NCBI GenBank assembly: GCA_964249755.1
Contig: CAXUDB010000001.1
Coordinates: 434,001 to 498,000 of the forward strand
Length of the DNA stretch: 64,000 nucleotides
DNA from: Ilyomonas sp964249755
GTDB lineage: Bacteria; Bacteroidota; Bacteroidia; Chitinophagales; Chitinophagaceae
Direction: 5' to 3'
Every line of letters begins with the position of its first letter. Within the stretch, counting starts at the first letter, position 1. This document shows positions 1 through 9,167 of the stretch, one piece after another. A model generated the notes under the pieces. The model was not told where the DNA came from. It ran no database searches and worked only from the letters and a program-made list of their open reading frames with translations. The translations under genes were made by a program, and so were the position numbers.

Positions 1-271
1 AAATACCAACTCCTTTAATTTCGTTTTTGCTGACAGAGCATTGCTGCAACATTTCATTCACCCGCTTTTCAATCACCGGCAATTTCTCCCGTAATCCGTT
101 TGCTGATTCGGCATCAATTGATGAGGTACATAAGATGTTATCTTGTTTTACCATGCCGATTTTAATTTTTGTTCCGCCCATATCCATAGCAACTACAATG
201 TTGTCGCCCCCGGCTCCTGAAGAGGAGTTATGCAGATCGCTGTTGTTTACTATGGTTGGCTTTATATTCAA
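1..271 (-). CDS. ROK-family sugar kinase, N-terminal part only
   Basis: The leftward frame reads through an N-terminal ATP-binding motif of the ROK (repressor, ORF, kinase) family, DMGGTKIKIG, followed by typical small-domain sequence, and leaves the window at base 1. A TAA stop lies just upstream at 281-283. The first usable start is TTG at 271, giving a leader of about 28 residues before the motif; ATG at 187 or 181 would begin directly at the motif and is also possible. ROK kinases phosphorylate cytoplasmic hexoses such as glucose, fructose or N-acetyl sugars; the substrate cannot be told here. It starts about 45 bases after the SusD-like gene on the same strand, so it probably belongs to that transcription unit and would phosphorylate a sugar imported by the SusCD pair. 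Confidence 0.75.
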   Translation of the reverse strand, partial: MNIKPTIVNNSDLHNSSSGAGGDNIVVAMDMGGTKIKIGMVKQDNILCTSSIDAESANGLREKLPVIEKRVNEMLQQCSVSKNEIKGVGI

Positions 272-314
272 TTGATGATGTTATAACCTGATCATTTTCT
301 CTTTTCAAGTGGTA

Positions 315-1796
315 TTAAAAACCTGTATTCTGCTTTAAGTTTGGGTTGAGGTCTATTTCCCGTTGCGGAATCGGGAACAGGTAATTTTTATCCTGTGGAA
401 CAATACCGGGTTTTGCAACCGGCACCAGCGTTGTCAGCGTTTTTGTTCGTGCCAAATCAAACCATCGCTGTCCTTCTGCCACAAACTCCATTCGTCTTTC
501 TTTTATCACCGCAGCCCGAAACTGATCCCCCGTTAACCCAACATAATCAGGTACAGCCACGCGTTCTTTTGTGCCGTCCCAACGGGCACGTTTGCGTGTT
601 AAGTTGATATAAGCTAGTGCTTCGTTTGTGTTACCCAATTCATTCTCCGCTTCAGCATACATCAGCAGTACATCGGCATAACGTATCACCGGGTAATCAT
701 TCGCCGAGCCATTTCCTTTTGGTTCTGCGGTGCTATCCCAGTACTTTCTTATGTAAGGTGAAATACTTGTTGTAGTGCCATCGGGATTATAAATCTGCGT
801 GATATAGGTTACTTCTCTTCGCCTGTCCTGCGGGTCGTAATCATCATATAAATTCTGGGTAGGCACCTGCCAGCCCTGTGCATTCTCAACACCATCTATA
901 CTTAACGCAGGCGGCAATAAACGCACATTAAACTGTCCCACTTCCCAAAAGGTAATAGCACCGCCCCCATCACCAAAACCAACAGAAAAAATAGCTTCTT
1001 TACCGCCCCGGCTTGACAGCTTGAATACATCAGCAAAATCATCCCACAGCGCGTATTGATTGGAGTTGATGACCTCTTTACACTTATCTGCGCAAGCCTG
1101 CCAGTTTTGTTGGGTAAGATACACTTTGGCAAGAATAGATTTGGCCGCGCCTTTCGTGGCACGTCCGCGTCCGTTACCCGGCGGATAATTATCAGGTAAA
1201 TTTTCTGCTGCTGTTAAATCAGCAATCACCTGCTGGTAAATATCATCGACAGAAGCGCTTGATGGCGTTAGCGGCTCTTCTTCCTGCAATACCAATGGAA
1301 TGCTTCCAAACAGGCGCACCATATCGAAATAAAGAAGTCCGCGCAGGAAATGGGCTTCGTTCAGGAGACGCTCTTTTAGCGTGTTGTCCATTACTATCGC
1401 CGGTATTCTGGCAATGGCAATATTGGCCAACGTGATGGCTTTATAATGCATGGTCCATGTTTCCTGCAAGCTGTTGTTAACAGGCGTTTCAACAAAATTG
1501 CTGATCTGGTCCACATCCGGCTGAAATACATTCTTGTTAACCATCTCATCGGAAGCGCATCCTGCAATTACCCAAAACGTGCTGTGATAAACACCTGCCG
1601 TAGAACCCGTACTGGTAGAATTGAGATACCCGTAAATGGCATCTACCGCTGCAACCGCATCGTTTTCTGTCTGGTAGTAGTTAGTGACGGCAACCAGATT
1701 TTTAGGGTCTTCTTCCAAAAATTTTTTGCAGGAAGAAATGGAGCTGATGAGCATTGCAGCAGCGATTATAATTTTAAGAGATGAACAGTTTAGCAT
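315..1796 (-). CDS. SusD/RagB-family nutrient-binding outer-membrane lipoprotein
   Basis: A 493-residue protein with an N-terminal lipoprotein signal ending in SISSC, so it should be anchored to the outer membrane. The FLEEDPKN start of the mature part, the tetratricopeptide-like middle and the C-terminal run containing ADVLLMYAEAENELG, ERRMEF and FPIPQREIDLNP are hallmarks of the SusD/RagB family. Such proteins form the lid over the SusC channel and capture glycans at the cell surface. It lies 16 bases downstream of the SusC-like gene, the standard arrangement. The glycan is not shown by the protein itself; the neighbouring GH10 xylanase and glucuronate genes suggest a xylan fragment, which is inference. 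Confidence 0.95.
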   Translation of the reverse strand: MLNCSSLKIIIAAAMLISSISSCKKFLEEDPKNLVAVTNYYQTENDAVAAVDAIYGYLNSTSTGSTAGVYHSTFWVIAGCASDEMVNKNVFQPDVDQISNFVETPVNNSLQETWTMHYKAITLANIAIARIPAIVMDNTLKERLLNEAHFLRGLLYFDMVRLFGSIPLVLQEEEPLTPSSASVDDIYQQVIADLTAAENLPDNYPPGNGRGRATKGAAKSILAKVYLTQQNWQACADKCKEVINSNQYALWDDFADVFKLSSRGGKEAIFSVGFGDGGGAITFWEVGQFNVRLLPPALSIDGVENAQGWQVPTQNLYDDYDPQDRRREVTYITQIYNPDGTTTSISPYIRKYWDSTAEPKGNGSANDYPVIRYADVLLMYAEAENELGNTNEALAYINLTRKRARWDGTKERVAVPDYVGLTGDQFRAAVIKERRMEFVAEGQRWFDLARTKTLTTLVPVAKPGIVPQDKNYLFPIPQREIDLNPNLKQNTGF

Positions 1797-1812
1797 ACAA
1801 TCATTTTACATG

Positions 1813-4800
1813 TTAAAAACCTAATGTGACACCCGCCTGGTAAATTTTCGACTGCGGATAACCGCCGTTATCAACACCTATCAGCGTGGTGCTTTGCCCG
1901 TATGTATTGGCTTCCGGATCGGAACCGGAGTATTTGGTGAGCGTCCACAAATTGCTTCCGCTGATGTAAACTCTTACCGACTGAATCTTCGCTCTTTTCA
2001 ATACTTGATTAGGCAATGAATAACTCAGGGTTACGTTCCGCAAACGCAGGTAGGAAGCATCTTCCACAATAGCAGAAGAAAAAATACCTACGTCAAGACT
2101 GCCTGATGATAAAGCTCTCGGATATTTGTTGCCGGGGTTTTCAGGCGTCCATCTATCCAAGCCTGCTTCAGCCGCAACATTGTTTTGCCCCGTAAAATTC
2201 AGGAGGTTAAAAGAATTGAAATTTGCCAGCTTATTACCCTGCGATCCCTGGAAGAAAAAGCTGAGATCAAAGCCTTTATAAGACAAAGTATTATTGAAGC
2301 CAAACGTGAACTTGGGTTGTGCGCTGCCAAGAATCGTGCGGTCGTTCGCATCAATTTTTCCATCGCCATTAATGTCGCGGTACTTTCTGTCGCCTGCTTT
2401 CGCAACGGAAGCCGGATTGGCTGAACCAGCTTCCTGACCTACCAGCACCGGGCTCTTTGCCGCTTCTTCATCGCTCTGGAAAATACCATCAAAAACATAC
2501 CCGTAGAAAGTGCCAATGGGCTGCCCCTTTCTTAACAGACTTGCGTTCAGCAACAGGATATCTGTTTGCGTATTCAGGTTGGTTACTTTGTTCCGGTTAA
2601 GCGAGAAGTTAAAAGATGTATTCCATTTCAAAGCACCGGTTGTGTTGATCGTTCGCAGATCAATATCAACGCCTTTGTTTTGAATGTTGCCAACGTTTAG
2701 CAGTGTTGTTGCAAAACCTGATGTAGTCGGGATGGGTGTAGACAGCAACAGGTTGTAAGTAAGTTTTGAATAATAATCAGCCGTCAGGGTAATGCGTTGT
2801 TTAAACAAACCCAGATCGAAGCCGACATCGAACTGCTTTGTACTTTCCCATTTGAGATTTTTGTTTACATAGCTTAGTGGCTCCATGCCATTATATACTT
2901 CGCTGCCTGCTGAACTATTAAACACGCCCTGACTGTAAGGACCTATCAACGCCAAAGACTGATACGGAGGAATTGCCTGGTTACCGATCACACCATAACT
3001 GATGCGAAATTTGAGATCTGATACCGAAGTAAGGCCGCGCATGAAATTCTCTTTGGACACACGCCATGCAAAAGCACCTGAAGGAAAGTAGCCATATTTA
3101 TTGCCGGCAGAAAATTTTGATGAACCATCAATACGTCCTGTTGCAGTAAAAAGGTACTTATCGTTTAAGGTATAATTTACCCTGCCGATATAAGAAAGCA
3201 ATGACCACTGCGATTCGTTGTTAACAGGCGTCTGCGGATTTTCGGCAACGGCAATATTGTGATAGCCGGTTCTGCCATCAGGAAACCCAAAGGCATAGGC
3301 AAACAAACTTTCATTGTTGAACTTTTGCACTGTAAAACCAGCGACAGCATTGATGCGGTGCTTCTCGCGCCAGTCTTTATTGTACGTTAACGTGTTTTCA
3401 TTCAGCCATGTTAAGCCCTCTACTTTTGCAATGGAAGCCTCGCCATTGCTGGCTTGTGTACGCTTTAAAAAATTAGGCGCGAAAGAAGCTGCATCGTCTG
3501 AGAAAGCATCTACGCCAAAACTGGTTCTGAGTTCAAGTCCGTTTATTATTTTATAACGAGCATATACATTCCCGATAAACCGGGAGCTTTTCGTAACGGA
3601 GTTATATTCTTTTGCATCAGCAATCGGATTGCCTAAGATGGTTCCTCTGTCGTTCTCAAAAGTATAACCACCTCTTACTGTTGAATCGTAAATGGGCAAA
3701 ATCGGATTGAATAATAAAGCTGCGGTAACAACGCCCGGAACAATGGTTCCGGCATTGGTAAGCACACCATCAGAGCTTGTTCTTGCATACGTGATGCTGT
3801 TGCCAACCGTAAGGCGTTTGCTTAATTCACGGTCGAGGTTGGCCCGGAAACTATAACGTTTAAAGTTTGAATTGATGATAATACCATCCTGGTCAAAATA
3901 ACCTCCGGAGATAGCGTATTTCGTTTTTTCATCACCACCGGAGAAAGAGATCTGGTAGTTTGCCATCGGTGCCGTTCTCAGCAAAGCGCCTTGCCAGTTG
4001 GTTCCTTCCCCTAAGTTTTTTGGGTTCACATACACAGGCGTTTGCCCGGCATTGATCTTGGCGTCGTTCACAAAATTGGCAAACTGTGCTGCGTTCAAAA
4101 CCTTTACCTGGTGCGAGATTTCCTGCTGTGCATAATAGCTGTCGAACGTAACGGTGCCTTGCCCGGACTTGCCACGTTTGGTAGTAATGATAACCACACC
4201 ATTCGCACCGCGTGAGCCATAGATAGCCGTAGCAGAGGCATCTTTTAAAATTTCGATGGACTCAATATCGTTCGGATTGATAGCCGATAAAGCGCCGATG
4301 CGTGGACCGAGCGTAACACCCACCGACATATCACCGGCATCACTGTTTACCAGCATTCCATCAATCACATACAAAGGTTCATTACCCGCATTGATAGAGG
4401 TGGTACCACGAATACGGATAGACGTTTCTGCACCGGGTTTACCCGATAATTGTGTAACCTGCACACCCGCTGCACGGCCTTGCAAAGCCTGGTCGAAAGA
4501 AGTAACCGGCACCGCTTTAAGGTCGTCTGCTTTTATAGAAACAACAGAGCCAGTAAGATCGCTTTTCCTTACCGTGCCGTAACCAATTACCACCACTTGT
4601 GCAAGCTCGTTATTGTCGGCTTCAAGCGTTATAGAAAGCGTGGTTTTGTCTCTAACGAAAATCTCCTGCTGTTTATAACCTACATGCGCAAATACAAGCG
4701 TGGCATTGGGAGATACGTTGATAGAAAATTCGCCGGCATCTCCTGAAGTAACGCCATTTCTGGCTCCTTTCACGGTAATGCTAACGCCGGAAAGCGCTGC

Positions 4801-4923
4801 ACCCGACCCATCTTTTATGGTTCCGGAAACTGTTTTTGTAGTCTGTGCCTGCACATGCATGGCAGAACACATAAGAAGGATGCATAAAGCAGCCGCAAAC
4901 AATTTAATTCGATAGATATTCAT
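1813..4923 (-). CDS. SusC/RagA-family TonB-dependent outer-membrane transporter
   Basis: A protein of about 1036 residues with a signal peptide ending near VQAQ, an N-terminal carboxypeptidase-D-like extension domain (about residues 30-110), the SusC-specific motif VVVIGYGTVRKSDLTG, a TonB plug domain and a long 22-strand barrel ending in an aromatic residue (GVTLGF). It imports oligosaccharides across the outer membrane using TonB energy, with the adjacent SusD partner. The longest frame starts at a TTG at 4929; the ATG at 4923 gives the best signal peptide and is chosen. It follows the GntR regulator on the same strand after about 50 bases, so transcription probably responds to that regulator. 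No frameshift or truncation is visible. Confidence 0.96.
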   Translation of the reverse strand: MNIYRIKLFAAALCILLMCSAMHVQAQTTKTVSGTIKDGSGAALSGVSITVKGARNGVTSGDAGEFSINVSPNATLVFAHVGYKQQEIFVRDKTTLSITLEADNNELAQVVVIGYGTVRKSDLTGSVVSIKADDLKAVPVTSFDQALQGRAAGVQVTQLSGKPGAETSIRIRGTTSINAGNEPLYVIDGMLVNSDAGDMSVGVTLGPRIGALSAINPNDIESIEILKDASATAIYGSRGANGVVIITTKRGKSGQGTVTFDSYYAQQEISHQVKVLNAAQFANFVNDAKINAGQTPVYVNPKNLGEGTNWQGALLRTAPMANYQISFSGGDEKTKYAISGGYFDQDGIIINSNFKRYSFRANLDRELSKRLTVGNSITYARTSSDGVLTNAGTIVPGVVTAALLFNPILPIYDSTVRGGYTFENDRGTILGNPIADAKEYNSVTKSSRFIGNVYARYKIINGLELRTSFGVDAFSDDAASFAPNFLKRTQASNGEASIAKVEGLTWLNENTLTYNKDWREKHRINAVAGFTVQKFNNESLFAYAFGFPDGRTGYHNIAVAENPQTPVNNESQWSLLSYIGRVNYTLNDKYLFTATGRIDGSSKFSAGNKYGYFPSGAFAWRVSKENFMRGLTSVSDLKFRISYGVIGNQAIPPYQSLALIGPYSQGVFNSSAGSEVYNGMEPLSYVNKNLKWESTKQFDVGFDLGLFKQRITLTADYYSKLTYNLLLSTPIPTTSGFATTLLNVGNIQNKGVDIDLRTINTTGALKWNTSFNFSLNRNKVTNLNTQTDILLLNASLLRKGQPIGTFYGYVFDGIFQSDEEAAKSPVLVGQEAGSANPASVAKAGDRKYRDINGDGKIDANDRTILGSAQPKFTFGFNNTLSYKGFDLSFFFQGSQGNKLANFNSFNLLNFTGQNNVAAEAGLDRWTPENPGNKYPRALSSGSLDVGIFSSAIVEDASYLRLRNVTLSYSLPNQVLKRAKIQSVRVYISGSNLWTLTKYSGSDPEANTYGQSTTLIGVDNGGYPQSKIYQAGVTLGF

Positions 4924-4976
4924 TAGCAAGCTTTGATCGTTAGTAAAGCAATCCTTATTTCTGTCCGTATCTGTTA

Positions 4977-5711
4977 TTAATCCTTGGCAATATCAATGGT
5001 GTATGTAAAGCTGTCAGCCCTGTAATAGCCGAGGTTGTATTCAATTGGCCGGTCGCCAGGGTCGCATACAACGCGCTTGCGAAACAAAATCGGGTCACCG
5101 ATTTTTATATTCAGCTTCTGGGCTAATTTTTTGTTGGCAAGAATAGCGCTAATGCCTTCTTTTGAAACCGCAACATGTATGTTATGTTCCTCTTCCAGCT
5201 TTTCATATAAGGGCTTTGAAAAATCTTCTTTTTCCGTCAGCCCGGTGCGGGGATGGAAGTATGAGATAAAATAAACCACCGGACCTTTATTCAGCCCGCG
5301 CAGCCGTTCCAGCTTAATGACTTTTGTTTTCTCTTTGATGTTAAAGAGGCTGCATATTTCCTTGTCGGGAACCGCCCAGCTTACCTTGACAGAGTAGTTT
5401 TTGAACACCACGCCTTTTTCATCCATCTCATGCGTAAAGCTTGTCCACTTGTTAAGTTTTGTAGTGAGACCATTCTTTGCCACTTTGGTACCCACGCCCT
5501 TTTTGCGTACCAGTAAACTTTCCTGAACCAGTTTGTTCGCCGCTTGCCGTACCGTATTTCTTGAGATGCCTAATTTTTGGGCGATGTGCACTTCGTTGGG
5601 CAGCAGTTTGCCATTCTGGTATTCCGGCTGCTCAATTAGCTTCCTGAACATTTCTTCTACCTGCAGGTGAAGCGGCAAAATACTTTTATGGTCAATGGCA
5701 AAGCTTTCCAT
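4977..5711 (-). CDS. GntR-family (HutC/FarR type) transcriptional regulator with UTRA domain
   Basis: A 244-residue regulator. Residues about 10-75 form a GntR winged helix (LPNEVHIAQKLGISRNTVRQA, then a wing with KKGVGTKV). Residues about 95-240 match the UTRA ligand-binding fold of the HutC subfamily (LERLRGLNKGPVVYF, DRPIEYNLGYYRAD). Members bind palindromic operators as dimers and release DNA on binding a sugar phosphate or similar effector. The gene heads the leftward run SusC-SusD-ROK kinase and is divergent from the secreted propeller gene at 5845. The intervening 133 bases hold a striking set of inverted half-sites beginning 12 bases upstream of this start, so autoregulation and control of both sides is likely. 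The effector is unknown. Confidence 0.92.
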   Translation of the reverse strand: MESFAIDHKSILPLHLQVEEMFRKLIEQPEYQNGKLLPNEVHIAQKLGISRNTVRQAANKLVQESLLVRKKGVGTKVAKNGLTTKLNKWTSFTHEMDEKGVVFKNYSVKVSWAVPDKEICSLFNIKEKTKVIKLERLRGLNKGPVVYFISYFHPRTGLTEKEDFSKPLYEKLEEEHNIHVAVSKEGISAILANKKLAQKLNIKIGDPILFRKRVVCDPGDRPIEYNLGYYRADSFTYTIDIAKD

Positions 5712-5722
5712 CGTTACTTTTC

Positions 5723-5790
5723 TATGTTCATATGTTCAGACAAAGTGCTAAGGTGAGGAATGTTTTGATATGTTCGAACATATGAACATA
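5723..5790. promoter_or_regulatory. Probable GntR operator cluster between divergent genes
   Basis: The segment 5723-5737 (TATGTTCATATGTTC) is an exact inverted repeat of 5776-5790 (GAACATATGAACATA). The right copy overlaps a perfect 16-base palindrome, ATATGTTCGAACATAT, at 5768-5783. In total there are at least four TATGTTC half-sites in both orientations between the GntR start (5711) and the start at 5845. That is the expected architecture for a HutC-type dimer or tetramer bridging two sites. The repeats are seen directly; assignment to the adjacent GntR protein is inference from position. Confidence 0.7.
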
Positions 5791-5844
5791 ATTTTTTTTG
5801 AAAAAATAAATCTCCATTTTTGAATAACGATTAAACTGTTTGCC

Positions 5845-7020
5845 ATGAGACGATATTATGCACTGCTGGTATTCCTGTTGACTACTATAATTGCGCAAGC
5901 CCAGGATTCACTTCACAAAAGAACCGGCTTTACTTTTTCTGCAGAAGCCGCACCGGAGTGGACACGATTGTTTGAACGAACATCGGGATGGTTTGGCGCA
6001 GATGGTATTTTTTCCATCCCGCTGAGTGGTGTAGATAAGAATAACAATGCCGGCAACGATTCAACCTTACTGTTGTTCAGCGATACTTATATTGGTGAAG
6101 TAAAAGACGGTAAGCCGGTACATGATACTATGGTGAATAATACAATTGCTTATCTGAAAGGCAATAACCCGGATGTTTCAAATATTCATTTCTATTATAA
6201 CAAGGACAGCAAGGGAAAACCGGTAAGCTTTTTTACACCACAAACATCAACAGCAGCAAAGCCGCAGTTGTTCTGGTTGGGAGACGGGTTTATAAATAAA
6301 GAGATGAGCAATACGATGTACATCTTCGGTTATAAAGTGGAGCGCACAGGTGCCGGTGTGTTTGATTTTATCGAACCCGATGTGTCGCTTATTGCCATTC
6401 CGAAAAACAGCCAGCCGCCTTTCGCTCATCAGCGGCAGATAGCAACACCGCTACATATAAAGAACGCATTGGGTGAAGGAAATATGGGTGCCGGCATCCT
6501 GGTAAATACAACATGGAGCGGCGCTGTAAACCCTGATGGCTATGTATATGTGTATGGATGCATCGGCGCCGATAAAAACCTGATAGCTGCCAGGGTAAAA
6601 CCCAGGGATTTTGAGAAGATGTCTGCCTGGCGTTACTGGAACGGAACTGCGTGGAGTGAAAACAAAGACGACATGAAGCCCGTTACTAATTCTGTATCGA
6701 ATGAACTAAGTGTAACACCCATGCAGAACGGCAAATACATTCTTGTTTTCCAGGTAATGGGATTGAGCGATAAAGTGGGCGTGCGCATTGGGGATAGTCC
6801 CGTTGGTCCTTTCTCCGATATCATTGAAGTCTGGAAAGCGCCGGAGTGGCAAAAGGGTTTGTGGACATACAATGCCAAAGCGCATCCGAATTTATCAAAA
6901 CCCGGTGAGTTGCTGATTTCTTACAACACCATAACGCCTGATTTCTGGAACGACATACAAAAAGATGCTACGATCTATCATCCGCGATTTATAAAGTTGA
7001 AGTTTGATGATAAGCCGTGA
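5845..7020 (+). CDS. Secreted DUF4185/DUF5005-like beta-propeller protein
   Basis: A 391-residue protein with a clear signal peptide (cleavage near AQAQ). The body has repeated aspartate-rich blade motifs such as TLLLFSDTYIG, FWLGDGF, VYVYGCIG and YNAKAHPNLS, resembling the five-bladed propeller domains of unknown function found beside glycoside hydrolases in Bacteroidota (DUF4185/DUF5005 type, distantly GH43-like). I cannot assign an enzymatic activity. It is divergent from the GntR gene and shares its operator region, so it is probably co-regulated with the SusCD system and may act on, or bind, the same glycan in the periplasm or at the surface. It converges with the SMP-30 gene, leaving 14 bases between them. 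Confidence 0.7.
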   Translation: MRRYYALLVFLLTTIIAQAQDSLHKRTGFTFSAEAAPEWTRLFERTSGWFGADGIFSIPLSGVDKNNNAGNDSTLLLFSDTYIGEVKDGKPVHDTMVNNTIAYLKGNNPDVSNIHFYYNKDSKGKPVSFFTPQTSTAAKPQLFWLGDGFINKEMSNTMYIFGYKVERTGAGVFDFIEPDVSLIAIPKNSQPPFAHQRQIATPLHIKNALGEGNMGAGILVNTTWSGAVNPDGYVYVYGCIGADKNLIAARVKPRDFEKMSAWRYWNGTAWSENKDDMKPVTNSVSNELSVTPMQNGKYILVFQVMGLSDKVGVRIGDSPVGPFSDIIEVWKAPEWQKGLWTYNAKAHPNLSKPGELLISYNTITPDFWNDIQKDATIYHPRFIKLKFDDKP

Positions 7021-7034
7021 GTATAAATTCATTC

Positions 7035-7886
7035 TTATTGCTGATGGCAAGCAAGCGGTAATCCCTTCACACCAAGTTCTATCTTACTAATATGCCAGCG
7101 ACCCAGATTGGCTACAAACAACTCGGTAAAGTTCTTTCCGCCGAAAGCGATATTGGTTGGGTTCGAGATAGTGTGTGCTTCCCAATCATCCACCAAAATT
7201 TCTACGTTTTTCTCTGTATTCACTTTATAAATCCGGCTCGGTGCATAGCAGGTAACGTATAAATTTCCTTCCGCGTCAAACGCGATTCCATCAGGACAAG
7301 TCTGCGGTAACAGGCAGAACACTTCGCGTTCGCCGGCAGTGCCATCTTCGCGGATAGCAATGCGTTCAACACCGGGCAGCCAGGTTGATACAACATACAA
7401 AAATTTCTCTTCCGCATCTAGCGTTAAACCATTGGCAAAACTAAACGGACCGTGATGCCAGATAATGCCGTTGCCCTGTTCATCAAAGTAAAATAGTTTA
7501 CCGGTTATCTGCCGGAAGGCACCGCTTTCGCTGACAAATAATTTTCCGCTGCGTGTAAATGAAATGTAGTTGGGAATGTTGAAAGGAATGCCTTCGGCAC
7601 CTTTTGCAAATATGGAGAGTTGATGAGTTGTCAAATCAAATTTCCAGATGCACTTCTTTTTCAGATCGCAGACGGCAAGCCAGGAAGCATCAGGCGAAAA
7701 AGCAATACCGAGGATAAAACCATTTGTGTTGCTGATAACTTCAACTGTATTTCCATCAGCAGAAATTTTATAAATCTGTCCAGCCTCTCCGCCCGCCCAT
7801 ACAGAGCCATCAGGATGTACGGCAACGCATTCGGGATGATCTAACCCGTCTGCAAAAATGGAAATATCTTCGATGGTTAGTGCCAC
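7035..7886 (-). CDS. SMP-30/gluconolactonase-family lactone hydrolase
   Basis: A 283-residue cytoplasmic protein without signal peptide. The six-bladed propeller of the SMP-30/LRE family is visible: the metal-ligand glutamate in LDHPECVAV near the N-terminus, an asparagine in FANGLTLD, and the aspartate segment CPDGIAFDAEGNLYVTCY. Relatives open aldono- or aldaro-lactones made by sugar 1-dehydrogenases. The start is a GTG at 7886; no ATG lies near. It is the last gene of a leftward run (uxuA, mutarotase-like, SDR, enolase, SMP-30) with short gaps, which places it between the dehydrogenase and the acid-sugar dehydratase of an oxidative sugar or uronate route. The exact lactone is not determinable. 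Confidence 0.88.
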   Translation of the reverse strand: MALTIEDISIFADGLDHPECVAVHPDGSVWAGGEAGQIYKISADGNTVEVISNTNGFILGIAFSPDASWLAVCDLKKKCIWKFDLTTHQLSIFAKGAEGIPFNIPNYISFTRSGKLFVSESGAFRQITGKLFYFDEQGNGIIWHHGPFSFANGLTLDAEEKFLYVVSTWLPGVERIAIREDGTAGEREVFCLLPQTCPDGIAFDAEGNLYVTCYAPSRIYKVNTEKNVEILVDDWEAHTISNPTNIAFGGKNFTELFVANLGRWHISKIELGVKGLPLACHQQ

Positions 7887-7914
7887 AACAAATGTTTTAC
7901 AATGATGAATTTAT

Positions 7915-9141
7915 TCAGTGCTTAGTTTTTAATTGCGCCCAGTTCTTTTCAGGCAACACACTAAACCAGCCGGGTCTTTGCGGATCCCGGTCATAGGTAT
8001 ATCCACCGGTTTCTTTATAGTATTCCGCATACTTGTTCAGCTTATCATAATCTAATTCGACACCAAGACCGGGCGCTGTTGGAACATCAATACATCCATC
8101 AACACACTTCATTTTTCCGCCTTTAATAATGTCATCTGTCAGGTGATGATAATGCGCATCGGCAGCAAAAGACAGGTTAGGTACGGCAGCGCCCAAATGC
8201 AGCATAGTAGCGAGTTGTATGCCCAGCTCACCGGAACTGTGCACAGCGACACCCAACTGAAATTTTTCGCACACCACGCTGCCTTTCCATGCCTGCCGGA
8301 GCCCGCCCCAAAATGTTGTGTCTAATAAAATAACATCAATCGCTTCACTGCGGATGCAGCTTGCTAATTGTTCAAAATTGACAACCACCGTATTGGTGGC
8401 GGTTGGTATACGCACCCTGCTTTTTACGCGGCGCATACCCTCCATGCCCCAGGTCGGATCTTCGAAATAATCGTTGTTCAAATCTTCGATTGACTGACCG
8501 ATGCGAATAGATTCCTCGACGCTCCATGCCGCATTCGGATCAATTCTCAATTTGTGATCGGGAAAAGCTTTTGCCAGGGCACGAAACACTTCTACTTCAT
8601 GATCGGGATTAAAGACACCCGCTTTTAATTTATGCGTTGTAAAGCCATGTTCCGCTACCAATGACTTTGCATGTTGCACCATTTCTTCGGCTGTTTCTTC
8701 TCCGCCTTTACCTGTCTGCTCGTTGGTGTATCTAAAGAACAAATATGAAGCAAACGGAACTTTTTCTCTTAGCGCGCCGCCCAGCAAATCGCAGGCACGC
8801 ATACCTGTTTTTTTGCCGATGATATCTATGCAGGCAAACTCCAGCGCTGCATGCAATTGTGTGCGGTTATTATACAGCGATGCAGTTGGGTTGCAGATCT
8901 TCCAATACATGGCTTCGAGTTGAAACGGATCGTGCCCAACTAAGTATTGTTGTAAGCCTTTAAATGCCTGTTCTGCCGATTCTCCGCCGCCACCCATTTC
9001 TCCTAAACCCGTAATGCCTTCATCGGTTTCTACTTCAATAATCGTTCTGATGAACCTGCCCCAATGTGCACCATTGGCGTGGCGAATGGGCGCTTCTAGC
9101 GGCACGGCAACTGTGGTTGCTTTTATGTTGGTTATTTTCAT
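7915..9141 (-). CDS. Enolase-superfamily acid-sugar dehydratase, glucarate dehydratase-like
   Basis: A 408-residue member of the mandelate racemase/enolase superfamily. The base pair K171-x-K173 (THKLKAG), metal ligands D201 (RIDPNAAW), E227 (YFEDPTW) and N250 (PTATN), an aspartate in VILLDTTFW and H301 (AVHSSGELG) match the pattern of the GlucD (D-glucarate dehydratase) subgroup, whose third ligand is an asparagine in the same PTATN motif. The C-terminal PGLGVELDYDKL also fits. The predicted reaction is dehydration of an aldarate or aldonate to a 2-keto-3-deoxy acid. It sits between the SDR and the SMP-30 lactonase in one operon. The substrate is most likely glucarate or a related acid, but paralogues of GlucD with other substrates exist. 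Confidence 0.85.
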   Translation of the reverse strand: MKITNIKATTVAVPLEAPIRHANGAHWGRFIRTIIEVETDEGITGLGEMGGGGESAEQAFKGLQQYLVGHDPFQLEAMYWKICNPTASLYNNRTQLHAALEFACIDIIGKKTGMRACDLLGGALREKVPFASYLFFRYTNEQTGKGGEETAEEMVQHAKSLVAEHGFTTHKLKAGVFNPDHEVEVFRALAKAFPDHKLRIDPNAAWSVEESIRIGQSIEDLNNDYFEDPTWGMEGMRRVKSRVRIPTATNTVVVNFEQLASCIRSEAIDVILLDTTFWGGLRQAWKGSVVCEKFQLGVAVHSSGELGIQLATMLHLGAAVPNLSFAADAHYHHLTDDIIKGGKMKCVDGCIDVPTAPGLGVELDYDKLNKYAEYYKETGGYTYDRDPQRPGWFSVLPEKNWAQLKTKH

Positions 9142-9167
9142 ACGCGTTGCAAAGTGATGATTAAAAT

